Below the pieces are notes generated by a model that saw nothing but the letters and a program-made list of their open reading frames with translations, was not told where the DNA came from and searched no databases. Both the position numbers and the translations under genes were made by a program. A DNA stretch of 64,000 nt from Thalassotalea piscium. GTDB taxonomy: Bacteria; Pseudomonadota; Gammaproteobacteria; Enterobacterales; Alteromonadaceae. Location: assembly GCF_030295935.1 (NCBI RefSeq), contig NZ_AP027362.1, positions 248,001 to 312,000 on the forward strand, in the 5' to 3' direction. Shown piece by piece: positions 44,330 through 53,086 of this stretch (positions within the stretch are counted from its first letter, which is position 1; every line of letters begins with the position of its first letter).

Positions 44330-46165
44330 TCTGATGGGCTGAAGCCCAACCTACAAAAAAATATAATCTATCACTATTGTAGGTCGGCCTTTAGGCCGTC
44401 AGAAATAAGCTATGCTTAGATAATAATATTAACTCATCGTAATATTTGATGGCTGAACGAACCTTCAAAACAAAAAATACAATCTATGGCTATTGTAGGT
44501 CGGCCTTTAGGCCGTCAGAAATAAGCTATGCTTATATAAAAATATTAACTCATCGTAATATTTGATGGGCTTAAGCCCAACCTACAAAAATAAATATAAC
44601 CTATCACTATTGTAGGTCGGCCTTTAGGCCGTCAGAAATAAGCTATGCTTATATAATAATATTAACTCATCGTAATATTTGATGGGCTTAAGCCCAACCT
44701 ACAAAACAAAATATAATCTATCACTATTGTAGGTCGGCCTTTAGGCCGTCAGAAATAAGCTATGCTTAGATAAAAATATTAACTCATCGTAATATTTGAT
44801 GGGCTGAAGCCCAACCTACAAAAAAAATATAATCTATGGCTATTGTAGGTCGGCCTTTAGGCCGTCAGAAATAAGCTATGCTTATATAATAATATTAACT
44901 CATCGTAATATTTGATGGGCTGAAGCCCAACCTACAAAAAAAATACAATCTATGGCTATTGTAGGTCGGCCTTTAGGCCGTCAGAAATAAGCTATGCTTA
45001 TATAATAATATTAACTCATCGTAATATTTGATGGGCTTAAGCCCAACCTACAAAACAAAATATAATCTATCACTATTGTAGGTCGGCCTTTAGGCCGTCA
45101 GAAATAAGCTATGCTTATATAATAATATTAACTCATCGTAATATTTGATGGGCTTAAGCCCAACCTACAAAACAAATACAATCTATGGCTATTGTAGGTC
45201 GGCCTTTAGGCCGTCAGAAATAAGCTATGCTTATATAATAATATTAACTCATCGTAATATTTGATGGCTGAACGAACCTTCAAAACAAAAAATATAATCT
45301 ATCACTATTGTAGGTCGGCCTTTAGGCCGTCAGAAATAAGCTATGCTTATATAATAATATTAACTCATCGTAATATTTGATGGGCTGAAGCCCAACCTAC
45401 AAAAAAAATACAATCTATGGCTATTGTAGGTCGGCCTTTAGGCCGTCAGAAATAAGCTATGCTTAGATAAAAATATTAACTCATCGTAATATTTGATGGG
45501 CTTATCGGTAATTGCTCCTGCATTACCCTACTACCGCCATCCATGGCGGCAAAGCCCAACCTACAAAAAAAATACAATCTATGGCTATTGTAGGTCGGCC
45601 TTTAGGCCGTCAGAAATAAGCTATGCTTATATAAAAATATTAACTCATCGTAATATTTGATGGGCAAAGCCCAACCTACAAAAAAAATACAATCTATGGC
45701 TATTGTAGGTCGGCCTTTAGGCCGTCAGAAATAAGCTATGCTTATATAATAATATTAACTCATCGTAATATTTGATGGGCTTATCGGTAATTGCTCCTGC
45801 ATTACCCTACTACCGCCGTCCATGGCGGCAAAGCCCAACCTACAAAAATAAATATAACCTATCACTATTGTAGGTCGGCCTTTAGGCCGTCAGAAATAAG
45901 CTATGCTTATATAATAATATTAACTCATCGTAATATTTGATGGGCTTAAGCCCAACCTACAAAAAAAATACAATCTATGGCTATTGTAGGTCGGCCTTTA
46001 GGCCGTCGATAAAGATATTTGATTTGAATATATGATTTGAATATTTGATGGGCTTATCGGTAATTGCTCCTGCATTACCCTACTACCGCCATCCATGGCG
46101 GCAAAGCCCAACCTACAAAACAAATACAATCTATCACTATTGTAGGTCGGCCTTTAGGCCGTCAG
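44330..46165. repeat. REP/BIME-like array upstream of the RAYT gene
   Basis: About 15 copies of TGTAGGTCGGCCTTTAGGCC plus GTCA alternate with inverted TGATGGGCTGAAGCCCAACC plus TACA units. In the left half the period is close to 116 bp, with heads near 44379, 44493, 44610, 44728, 44844, 44960, 45077, 45192, 45309 and 45424. The intervening stretch AAATAAGCTATGCTTATAT is itself a small palindrome, followed by AATATTAACTCATCGTAAT. Copies are almost identical, which means recent or homogenised expansion. Three hairpin-inserted variants lie at 45494-45565, 45773-45844 and 46046-46117. The last unit ends directly before the ribosome-binding site of the RAYT gene. Confidence 0.95.
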
Positions 46166-46187
46166 AAAGTTTAAAAAGGAGTACGCT

Positions 46188-46640
46188 ATGTCATGGAGTG
46201 ACTTACGAAAAGGAAGATATTCACATGAGCAAGGTGAATACTTTGTAACCTTTAACACTCACAATAAAGAACCTATTTTTAACGACTTCAACTTCGCCTG
46301 TTTGTTTTCTCAACAATTAGCACTTAACCAAGCTAAGTATAATTGTACATGGCTAACTTGGGTTTTAATGCCTGATCATTTTCATGGTTTGTTAAGACTA
46401 GAGCCAAAAGGCGCGAGTTTGTCTGAAGTTGTTGGCGGTTTAAAAGGAAGTACGAGCTTGATTATTAATAAAAAGCGCAAACGGCAAGGTAAATTTTGGC
46501 AAGCTTCTTTTTATGATAGGGCTTTACGTTTGGAAGGTGATAGGAAAAATATTGCAAGGTATATTGTGGCCAATCCATTAAGAAGAAAGTTAGTGAATAA
46601 TATTGGTTATTATTCATTTTGGAATTCAATTTATTTGTAG
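46188..46640 (+). CDS. REP-associated tyrosine transposase (RAYT, Y1/IS200-like)
   Basis: 150 residues, the usual RAYT length. Motifs: GEYFVTFNTHNKEPIFND (first strand), WVLMPDHFHGLLRL (the H-x-H metal site of HUH nucleases) and KFWQASFYDRALR, followed by NIARYIVANPLRRKLV, where the catalytic Tyr of the Y1 family sits. RAYTs nick REP hairpins next to a conserved tetranucleotide and spread them. A strong AAAAGGAG lies 6 nt before the ATG. REP units abut the gene on both sides, and its stop codon TAG is embedded in the next REP head (TTTGTAGGTCGGCC). No other transposase of this type is in the window, so it is the likely source of all the REPs here. Confidence 0.93.
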   Translation: MSWSDLRKGRYSHEQGEYFVTFNTHNKEPIFNDFNFACLFSQQLALNQAKYNCTWLTWVLMPDHFHGLLRLEPKGASLSEVVGGLKGSTSLIINKKRKRQGKFWQASFYDRALRLEGDRKNIARYIVANPLRRKLVNNIGYYSFWNSIYL

Positions 46641-46975
46641 GTCGGCCTTTAGGCCGTAGATAATGATATTTGATTTGAATATTTGATGGGCTTATCGGTA
46701 ATTGCTCCTGCATTACCCTACTACCGCCATCCATGGCGGCAAAGCCCAACCTACAAAAAAACATGACAAATATACGGCCAACCTACAAAAAATATAATCT
46801 ATCGCTATTGTAGGTCGGCCTTTAGGCCGTCGATAATGAAATTTGATTTGAATATTTGATTTGAATATTTGATGGGCTGAAGCCCAACCTACAAAAAAAC
46901 ATGACAAATATACGGCCAACCTACAAAAAAATACAATCTATGGTTATTGTAGGTCGGCCTTTAGGCCGTCGATGG
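46635..46975. repeat. REP array downstream of the RAYT gene
   Basis: Three TGTAGGTCGGCCTTTAGGCC units (near 46635, 46809 and 46948) are interleaved with inverted GGGCTGAAGCCC-type units and one hairpin-inserted variant (46684-46755). A degenerate unit, ATGACAAATATACGGCCAAC plus CTACA, occurs twice and also matches the left array at 0.7-1.3 kb. A separate palindrome GATCCTTAAAGGATC lies just beyond at about 47006, between the array and the ThiF-like gene. Confidence 0.93.
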
Positions 46976-47067
46976 TTTTTATTGTACTGATGGGCTTTAT
47001 ATGACGATCCTTAAAGGATCAATGTGTAAAAAAACCTGACATTATCGAATAATTGAATAAATATCAG

Positions 47068-47958
47068 TTATTTACTGTTATCTATAATGCCTTTAAATAC
47101 TTTGAACATGTATCGTTGTAGTGGGTTTTTATTACCAAATGGACGCCATGTTTTTTTTGTTTTGTTAAGGTAGGCGTCGAAGTGCATGCCTCTTGGCGCG
47201 TATATTACTTCGCCTCTATTTAAGATGATTTTCAATGCATTGGTGCATAGAACACCTGCTGCTAATGAGATCCCCATACAAGTTGAGGGTACTTTCTTTT
47301 TGAAGAAGTTTACTGATGTTCTTTCGGCAAGGTAATGACGCTGTATACAGGCTGGCGCTACACCGACAATGAATCTAATAATGTTGTCTGCAAAAAGTTG
47401 TTCTTTTTCTTCTTCGGTTGCATTTGGTGCAGGGTCTTCAATAGCAAAGTATTCATCAAAAGACATTTTACCAGGCATGAATACTAGAAATGCGGTGCCC
47501 ATACCAAGTGGTGCTGCTGTTATCGTAGGAATGCCTTTTTCGTAGCATCGACGAAATACTTTTCTGCGCATTTCTAGCGCGAATATATCTAGGCTGTCGA
47601 TGTATATATCAACGCCGTCTAAAAATTGTTCAAGGTTATCGTCGGTAATGCCGTGGTCGAAGTTGTTTATGTCGGCTTCAGGGTTTATCCCCCGAATTGT
47701 TTCTTCCATTACTGCGGCTTTTGGTCTACCAAGGGTAGACATGTTTGCGCCAGATTGACGGTTAAAGTTAGCTACGTCGTAGTCGTCTAAGTCTGAAATA
47801 TTAAAGTTGCCAATACCTAAGCGAGATAATACAACAGCATGGTCGCCGCCAACACCACCTAAACCACCAATGGCTACTCGTGTATTGCGTAACTTTTGCT
47901 GTTCTGCTTCGGTTACCCAACCAATATTTCTAGAAAATGCTTCTTCGTAGTTAAACAT
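47068..47958 (-). CDS. ThiF/E1-like adenylyltransferase family protein, exosortase locus
   Basis: 296 residues. A Rossmann ATP-binding fold of the E1/ThiF/MoeB superfamily: RVAIGGLGGVGGDHAVVLSRLG (nucleotide loop), ISDLDDYDVANFNRQSGA (the Asp and Arg contacts for ATP, equivalent to N-x-x-R-Q), and DSLDIFALEMRRKVFRRCYEKGIPTITAAPLG. The zinc CxxC pairs and a clear ubiquitin-like partner are missing. E1-like enzymes adenylate a C-terminal carboxylate, but several bacterial relatives act on small molecules. It is 47 bp downstream of the exosortase-associated acyltransferase in the same direction, so a joint pathway is inferred. The substrate is unknown. Confidence 0.8.
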   Translation of the reverse strand: MFNYEEAFSRNIGWVTEAEQQKLRNTRVAIGGLGGVGGDHAVVLSRLGIGNFNISDLDDYDVANFNRQSGANMSTLGRPKAAVMEETIRGINPEADINNFDHGITDDNLEQFLDGVDIYIDSLDIFALEMRRKVFRRCYEKGIPTITAAPLGMGTAFLVFMPGKMSFDEYFAIEDPAPNATEEEKEQLFADNIIRFIVGVAPACIQRHYLAERTSVNFFKKKVPSTCMGISLAAGVLCTNALKIILNRGEVIYAPRGMHFDAYLNKTKKTWRPFGNKNPLQRYMFKVFKGIIDNSK

Positions 47959-48005
47959 AAATAACCTTCGTATTATTTATTTCTCGACAATAACAAATCA
48001 CCACT

Positions 48006-48809
48006 TTAAAAATGGCTACTTAAATCTACGTCTGGAATGTTAAATGCACTGTCTTTACCATATTTAACAAGTTTCATTTGTTCGACCATATCTTTATGTA
48101 TAATGGTATATAGCTCTTCAAGTGGCTCTGTAAGCTCTTTGTGAAAGTCTTTTTCAGCTAAATAAAACATTGCCCGTTGACCGTGATAGTCCATTGGCTC
48201 GCCTATTTGCTGGAAGGGTAAGCCAAAGCGTTTTAAACGACGGTTGAGCCTTGGTTCCATCATTACCACCATGCCTTGATGTTTTAACAAGCTGGCTAAT
48301 GCAATACCGCCAAGATAAAGGCCAATGGCTATATTAGGAAAGTTACGACGTTCATCTTCTGAATAAATAGTTTCAGGGTTTACATTGTTAAGCACAAACG
48401 GAATGTTTTTTTCTTTTTCACGACGTCTAAATGATGCTAAAACTGCTAAACGAGATATTTCGCCAAAACTACCTCTAGGCAATGTTGTTGTGTCGAATAC
48501 TTCTTTGTTTGCACTTTGCAGACAATTTGCTTCGAATGGGAGTTTTGTATCGGGTGCATACGGCGGTGGAATAATTAAGCGAATACACCCTGCAAAAACG
48601 CCAGTGCGTCTGTGTTCAAGTAAGCAGTGATATGCATAATCGTCGCACTCGTCAAATTCCATCTCCTGATCGTTTTCAGGCTCCCATCCTAATTCTGAAC
48701 TATAAACACCATAGCGAATTTTAAACGCTTCTTGCCGAAGTGTTTTAGTATCAGCGAATCGTATTTTAAAATACTGATTAAAGTTTTCTGCTATTGAGTA
48801 TTTTGTCAT
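48006..48809 (-). CDS. PEP-CTERM/exosortase system-associated acyltransferase (autoinducer-synthase-like)
   Basis: 267 residues, GNAT fold related to N-acyl amino acid and acyl-homoserine lactone synthases. Key stretches are FNQYFKIRFADTKTLRQEAFKIRYGVYSSELGWEPEND, YAYHCLLEHRRTGVFAGCIRLIIPP, LPRGSFGEISRLAVLASFRRREKEK and ASLLKHQGMVVMMEPRLNRRLKRFGLPFQQIGEPMDYHGQRAMFYL. These match the exosortase-associated acyltransferase family TIGR03694. It probably moves a fatty acyl chain from acyl-ACP to an amino compound. It would be first in a two-gene operon with the ThiF-like gene. Its connection to PEP-CTERM sorting rests on co-occurrence only. Confidence 0.88.
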   Translation of the reverse strand: MTKYSIAENFNQYFKIRFADTKTLRQEAFKIRYGVYSSELGWEPENDQEMEFDECDDYAYHCLLEHRRTGVFAGCIRLIIPPPYAPDTKLPFEANCLQSANKEVFDTTTLPRGSFGEISRLAVLASFRRREKEKNIPFVLNNVNPETIYSEDERRNFPNIAIGLYLGGIALASLLKHQGMVVMMEPRLNRRLKRFGLPFQQIGEPMDYHGQRAMFYLAEKDFHKELTEPLEELYTIIHKDMVEQMKLVKYGKDSAFNIPDVDLSSHF

Positions 48810-49238
48810 TGTGCGTTTGCAATTCTAACTGTCTAAAATGTATATATATAAATATAACAGTTATAAATCGATTTACCTCATTTATGTTGATATTTATTGA
48901 TACACCTCACAAGAAATGATGTAGCAATGTTGGTTTATCAGTATATTGGTTGATTAAACTAACCTCACAGTCTAGGTGAGCATTTCAACTAGCCAAGTTA
49001 AAACAACTAAGGCGTTATTTACAAATTAGAATAATTCGTTATTAATATAAATGCTGTGCATTTGACTGCTTTCCTGAACATAAAACATAAGCGCTAATTA
49101 ATGGCATGATTAATAGGCTGTTGCTAACCGCATTTAGTTGATAATCAACAATAAATGACTAATCAGGTAAGCGCAATGCTTGTGCGTTGTTTTTTAGTCA
49201 TTTATCCAATTTAATTATACTTTGTTGCTACTTAACAC
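48810..49238. other. Intergenic region with a long stem-loop
   Basis: 429 bp between two minus-strand genes. Besides the inverted repeat at 49151-49205 (separate entry), only AT-rich sequence is seen, including a TATATATATAAATATAAC tract 30-50 bp before the acyltransferase start. No sigma-54 box was found here. Confidence 0.5.
49151..49205. repeat. Perfect 12-bp inverted repeat with inner hairpin
   Basis: ATAAATGACTAA (49151-49162) and TTAGTCATTTAT (49194-49205) are perfectly complementary. The 31-bp loop contains CGCA/TGCG able to pair. On the minus strand it lies 34 bp after the stop of the patatin-like gene, so it may stabilise or end that transcript, but it has no clear T-run. Confidence 0.6.
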
Positions 49239-50069
49239 TTACTTGGTTATGGCTTTAATTTTTATCGGTAAAATTTTATTCGCGGTGTGATAGCCTTTAA
49301 AGAATAGTGCTTCTTTTTGGTCTGATGTCATATTAAAGTCAACCGCTGAAGACAGGCCAGTATTTACTACTACGGTATTATGCCAAAATTCGTTATTGAT
49401 ATACTCCCTTGAAATGGTGGTCATAAAAGTGCGTATTAGTAAGCTTATGTACTGAACAATAGGGAAGATGCCTTTTACTTGTATTTCGTCGTATTCATAT
49501 TCGCCTTTTAGTCTGAAGCAAATTACAGGCGTACCGTCACCTGCCCAATCACGGTGTAGTGCGTCTTCAGATAATATACTGCCGTCTACCATTAAGTGTT
49601 TACCAAAGGTTTTAAAACTAAATACTAGTGGTATAGACATAGAAAAACGCACTGCGAGCGACACCTTAACGTTGGGGGTATGTTCTTTATCAAAAATTAC
49701 TGGTTGGCCACGAGCAACGTCGGTAGCGACAATGTGTAGGTTATAGTCTAATTCGGCGAATGTTTTTCCATTAAGTAGGCGATCGATCCAGCGCTCGAAT
49801 ACGTCACCTGAGCTAAGTCCACCGCTTCGAACCAGCTTTATTAATGAAAATTCTCGAAATTGATTATAATCAGTGTTTAACGCGATATGCTTTATTTCGG
49901 CCAAGCTTAACCCTGATGCATATAAGCTACTGATAATACTGCCACCTGAAACCCCAACTAAATGATCAAAGTCGATGTTGAATTCTTGTAATGATTGCAG
50001 TATTCCAACATGCGCAGGTAGTCGAGTGCCGCCTCCTGCAAAAATAGGTACTATTTTTTTTGTTATCAT
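49239..50069 (-). CDS. Patatin-like phospholipase (RssA-like)
   Basis: 276 residues from the chosen ATG. The patatin catalytic dyad and oxyanion loop are present: IFAGGGTRLPAHVGILQSL (glycine-rich loop), HLVGVSGGSIISSLYASGL (nucleophile elbow G-x-S-x-G) and HLMVDGSILSED (the D-G of the dyad). It would hydrolyse acyl esters of membrane lipids in the cytoplasm or at the inner membrane. The frame extends to a GTG at 50102, adding SLQLLTTKKN; the ATG at 50069 brings the start to the usual distance from the glycine loop and is preceded by AAGAAA, but neither site is strong. It is monocistronic by layout. Confidence 0.87.
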   Translation of the reverse strand: MITKKIVPIFAGGGTRLPAHVGILQSLQEFNIDFDHLVGVSGGSIISSLYASGLSLAEIKHIALNTDYNQFREFSLIKLVRSGGLSSGDVFERWIDRLLNGKTFAELDYNLHIVATDVARGQPVIFDKEHTPNVKVSLAVRFSMSIPLVFSFKTFGKHLMVDGSILSEDALHRDWAGDGTPVICFRLKGEYEYDEIQVKGIFPIVQYISLLIRTFMTTISREYINNEFWHNTVVVNTGLSSAVDFNMTSDQKEALFFKGYHTANKILPIKIKAITK

Positions 50070-50272
50070 ATTTTTCTTAGTTGTTAATAACTGTAAACTC
50101 ACTGTTTTATAAGATTTATAAATATTTATTATAAATCAAGCCCATTAACCAAAGTTCAGGTTAAATACACAGGAATGTATTAAGTATGGTTAATATTTTT
50201 AAAATTGCGTAACTATGAAAAATATCTTTGCTACACTATAAGCACTTAATAGAAGGCGCTTTGGAACATGTA

Positions 50273-51046
50273 ATGATTTATTCTGTTATACGCACTAGCG
50301 TATGTGCTTTATTTTTTGTGGTAGTGAGCTTTACGGCTAATGCGGAATTAGCTGATACTTTAGCTAAAATTAAACCATCGGTTGTTGGAATTGGTGTGCA
50401 CACGCCAACAGGTAGGCCGCAAAATAGCTTAAATGGTACAGGCTTTGTGATAGGTAATGGTCAATATGTGGTAACTAACCACCATGTATTACCTAAAGAA
50501 TTAGATGTTAATTTATTGCAGAAGTTGGCTGTTTTTATTGGCTCTGGTAAATCGGCAACAGTCAGAAAAGCGAGTTTGGTCGGCATGTCTGCAAAGTACG
50601 ACTTAGCTATATTGAAAATAGAGGGGGCACCTCTTCCTGCCATGAAGTTAGCAGATAAAGCTTTTGTTAGAGAAGCTAGCCATGTTGCCTTTACTGGTTT
50701 TCCTATTGGAGCTGTTTTGGGTTTATATCCAGTTACGCACCGAGGTATTATTGCGAGCATTACCCCAACAATTGTGCCGGTTGAAAATGCTGAAAAAATT
50801 AACATTGCTATGTTAAAACGTTTACGTGATCCTTATTTAGTTTATCAGTTAGATGCAACCGCTTACCCTGGCAATAGCGGCAGTGCGTTATATGATGTTG
50901 ATACTGGTGAGGTGATTGGTGTGATCAATAAAGTATTTGTTCAACAAACAAAAGAAGCGGTGATCACTAACCCTAGCGGAATAACGTATGCTATTCCGGT
51001 AAAGTATCTTTATGAGTTATTAGAAAAGCATAATGTTAAGTGGTGA
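50273..51046 (+). CDS. Periplasmic HtrA-like (S1C) serine protease without PDZ domain
   Basis: 257 residues with a signal peptide (SVIRTSVCALFFVVVSFTANA). The trypsin-like fold is recognised by GTGFVIGNGQYVVTNHHVLP (catalytic His), KYDLAILKIEG (Asp) and DATAYPGNSGSALYDVDTGEVIGVINKVF (Ser in GNSGS). The protein ends right after the protease domain, so the PDZ domains of DegP/DegS are missing. It probably degrades or processes envelope proteins. The frame runs back to a TTG at 50228; the ATG at 50273 is preferred because GGA is suitably placed and the signal peptide then starts normally. It is convergent with the deacetylase at 51.1 kb. Confidence 0.85.
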   Translation: MIYSVIRTSVCALFFVVVSFTANAELADTLAKIKPSVVGIGVHTPTGRPQNSLNGTGFVIGNGQYVVTNHHVLPKELDVNLLQKLAVFIGSGKSATVRKASLVGMSAKYDLAILKIEGAPLPAMKLADKAFVREASHVAFTGFPIGAVLGLYPVTHRGIIASITPTIVPVENAEKINIAMLKRLRDPYLVYQLDATAYPGNSGSALYDVDTGEVIGVINKVFVQQTKEAVITNPSGITYAIPVKYLYELLEKHNVKW

Positions 51047-51058
51047 GCTAGTAGCTCA
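51044..51058. terminator. Short palindrome between convergent genes
   Basis: TGAGCTA-G-TAGCTCA, 7-bp arms overlapping the protease stop codon. It is a candidate bidirectional stop signal but lacks a T-run. Confidence 0.3.
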
Positions 51059-51064
51059 GGTTAA

Positions 51065-51925
51065 CTAATCGGTTTGCGCTACGCTATTTTGAAGGTTTTT
51101 TAAGTTGGAAGGCATAAGCTGAGAAATACCGACAAGTTCTATATTGTTTTCTTTAAGTTGCGGTATAAGTAAAGATAATGCCGCAACAGTTTCAGGGTGC
51201 GGATGTGCAATGGCAATCGCTTTTTTATTGCGTTTTGCTAGCTTTATTAGCGCGTTGAACTGTTGAGTAATGTATTCTTTGTCTAATTGATTATCTAAAA
51301 ATATACGTCGGCCTAAATTAGGCACGCCAAAACGCCGAGCTACATTTCTTGCTTTGCTTTTGTTTGTTGTTACGCTATCAATAAAAATCATGTCTTGTTC
51401 TTTTAAGTAGCGCATGGTCCAAGCCATTGGTGTATATAATGTTGTTAAATGGCTACCCATATGATTATTAATGCCAATAGCAAAGGGTATTTCATCAAAG
51501 GCACTAGCTAAAGTTGCTCTGATAGTTGTTTCGTCCATATCACTGGTTAATGCGCCAGGACCTAATACTTTGTTACCGTTACTTGATTCCATAGGAATGT
51601 GCAGGATAACATCGTGATCACTTTGGTAGGCTATTTGTGCTAAAGACTTTCCATAAGGGGTGTGAGGTAGTACAGCAAAAGTAATATCGCCAGGAATTGA
51701 TAAAGTAGCCACATCACTTTTACGATAACCTATATCATCAATAATTATGGCGACCTTGGCTTGCTCTGCTGAACATATCGCTGCAAAGTTGAGAAGTAGT
51801 ATAGTTAAAAGTATTCGCACAGGATTGATTATTGTTTTTGTATTTAGGCGGATGATTGTTGCTAGATTAGCAGGTCTTTTTAGTGAAATCGATAAGTGAA
51901 TGGAGTTTTCTGCTATCGGCACCAC
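51065..51925 (-). CDS. Divergent polysaccharide deacetylase family protein (YibQ-like)
   Basis: 286 residues. A hydrophobic N-terminal segment (INPVRILLTILLLNFAAICSA) acts as signal peptide. The domain then starts VAIIIDDIGYRKSD and contains DVILHIPMES, GINNHMGSHLT, FIDSVTTNKSKARNVARRFGVPNLGRRIFLDNQ and AIAIAHPHPETVAAL, the features of divergent deacetylases (PF04748) that normally accompany EnvC. The GTG start overlaps the end of envC by 13 bp; a GTG nearer the signal peptide is also possible, so the first 35 residues are uncertain. It is third in the gpmI-envC-yibQ operon and probably acts in the periplasm on peptidoglycan-related glycans. Confidence 0.85.
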   Translation of the reverse strand: MVPIAENSIHLSISLKRPANLATIIRLNTKTIINPVRILLTILLLNFAAICSAEQAKVAIIIDDIGYRKSDVATLSIPGDITFAVLPHTPYGKSLAQIAYQSDHDVILHIPMESSNGNKVLGPGALTSDMDETTIRATLASAFDEIPFAIGINNHMGSHLTTLYTPMAWTMRYLKEQDMIFIDSVTTNKSKARNVARRFGVPNLGRRIFLDNQLDKEYITQQFNALIKLAKRNKKAIAIAHPHPETVAALSLLIPQLKENNIELVGISQLMPSNLKNLQNSVAQTD

Positions 51926-53073
51926 AATTTAGGATTAACCGCTTGACCATTATGGCGGATTTCAAAATATAATCCTGACTGGTTTTGTCCACCACTTTGC
52001 CCTACTAAGGCAATGGGTTCGCCAGTTTCAACTCTGTCGCCCACCGATTTAAGTAATGCTTGGTTGTGACCATATAAGCTCATATAGCCGTCGCCATGAT
52101 CAACCACAGTCACTAACCCATATCCTTTTAACCAGTCTGAAAATAATACCGTACCGTTATGAATGGTAGTAACTTGTTTACCAACAGGCGCTGAAAGTAG
52201 CACGCCTTTCCACTTTAAATAGCCTTGTTTGCTTGAGCCAAAGCTGCGGCGAATTTTACCTTTAACAGGCCATGAAAGCTTACGTTTTAATTGACTAAGA
52301 CCATTTAGGCTGGCTTCTTGCTGGCTTAACTTGGCTATACGTGCCAGTGCGGCTTTGAGGTTTGCTTCTTCTTGCTCAAGCTTGTTTAGCTTTTGTTGGC
52401 TATTAAGAAGTTGTTTATTTAACTTAGCAATAGTTTGCTCTCGTGCTTTTTTTTGTTGGCTAAATTGTTGTTGCTGATCGGTTTGTTCTTGCTTTAATTG
52501 TTGTAATTTTTGCGCTTCTTCCATTTGCTCAACTTTTACTTGGTGCAATTGAGTTATAGTATTTTTAAATTGGTCAATTTCTGCAATTCTTGCGTTGTTA
52601 AGGTATTGATAATAGGTAACACTGCGCTGAACTTTAGCGGGGTTTTCTTGGTTTAATAGCAGTTTTATATAATCATGATTGCCAGAAGAGTAGGCCGCTC
52701 GTAGTTGCTTAGCAAGTAACTCTTCTTGTTGTTGTTTTTGTGCTAACAACTTAATTTGTTGTTGTTCAAGTGAGGCTAACGTTGATTGAGTTTTCGCTAA
52801 CTGTTGCTGTGTAATAGCGAGTTTTTTTACTACTGTAGATATTGCCAAGTCGCTTTGCTTTAGCTGTTGTTCTAGCTTGTTGCGTTGGCTATTAACTTGT
52901 TTAATTGTTGTTTTTTGTTGGCTAATTTCTTTTTTGATTTGATCAAGTTTTTGATCTGTTTCATTTTCTTGCGCTGATCTGAATGGGTTGGCATTCACTA
53001 TTACTATTGAGCTGGCTAGGTAACTAATGCAACCTAGCCATAATGCGATAATAAGTGAGTAGTGTTTGCTCAT
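51913..53073 (-). CDS. envC: EnvC murein hydrolase activator (M23/LytM-like)
   Basis: 386 residues. A signal peptide is followed by a long coiled coil (about 35-250, Gln/Lys/Leu rich: QKLDQIKKEISQQKTTIKQVNSQRNKLEQQLKQ) and a C-terminal LytM domain (about 270-386: WPVKGKIRRSFGSSKQGYLKWKGVLL, VVDHGDGYMSLYGHNQALLKSVGDRVETGEPIALVGQSG, LYFEIRHNGQAVNPKLW). In EnvC the LytM site is degenerate and the protein activates the amidases AmiA and AmiB at the septum, recruited by FtsEX. The order gpmI-envC-yibQ is conserved in gammaproteobacteria. The gene starts 13 bp after gpmI. Confidence 0.9.
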   Translation of the reverse strand: MSKHYSLIIALWLGCISYLASSIVIVNANPFRSAQENETDQKLDQIKKEISQQKTTIKQVNSQRNKLEQQLKQSDLAISTVVKKLAITQQQLAKTQSTLASLEQQQIKLLAQKQQQEELLAKQLRAAYSSGNHDYIKLLLNQENPAKVQRSVTYYQYLNNARIAEIDQFKNTITQLHQVKVEQMEEAQKLQQLKQEQTDQQQQFSQQKKAREQTIAKLNKQLLNSQQKLNKLEQEEANLKAALARIAKLSQQEASLNGLSQLKRKLSWPVKGKIRRSFGSSKQGYLKWKGVLLSAPVGKQVTTIHNGTVLFSDWLKGYGLVTVVDHGDGYMSLYGHNQALLKSVGDRVETGEPIALVGQSGGQNQSGLYFEIRHNGQAVNPKLWCR

Positions 53074-53086
53074 CGATTAACTGCTG

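Noticed and set aside
44330-46165. 116-bp spaced repeats as a second CRISPR candidate
   Set aside because: Units alternate in orientation, spacers are identical, and a RAYT gene explains them as REPs.
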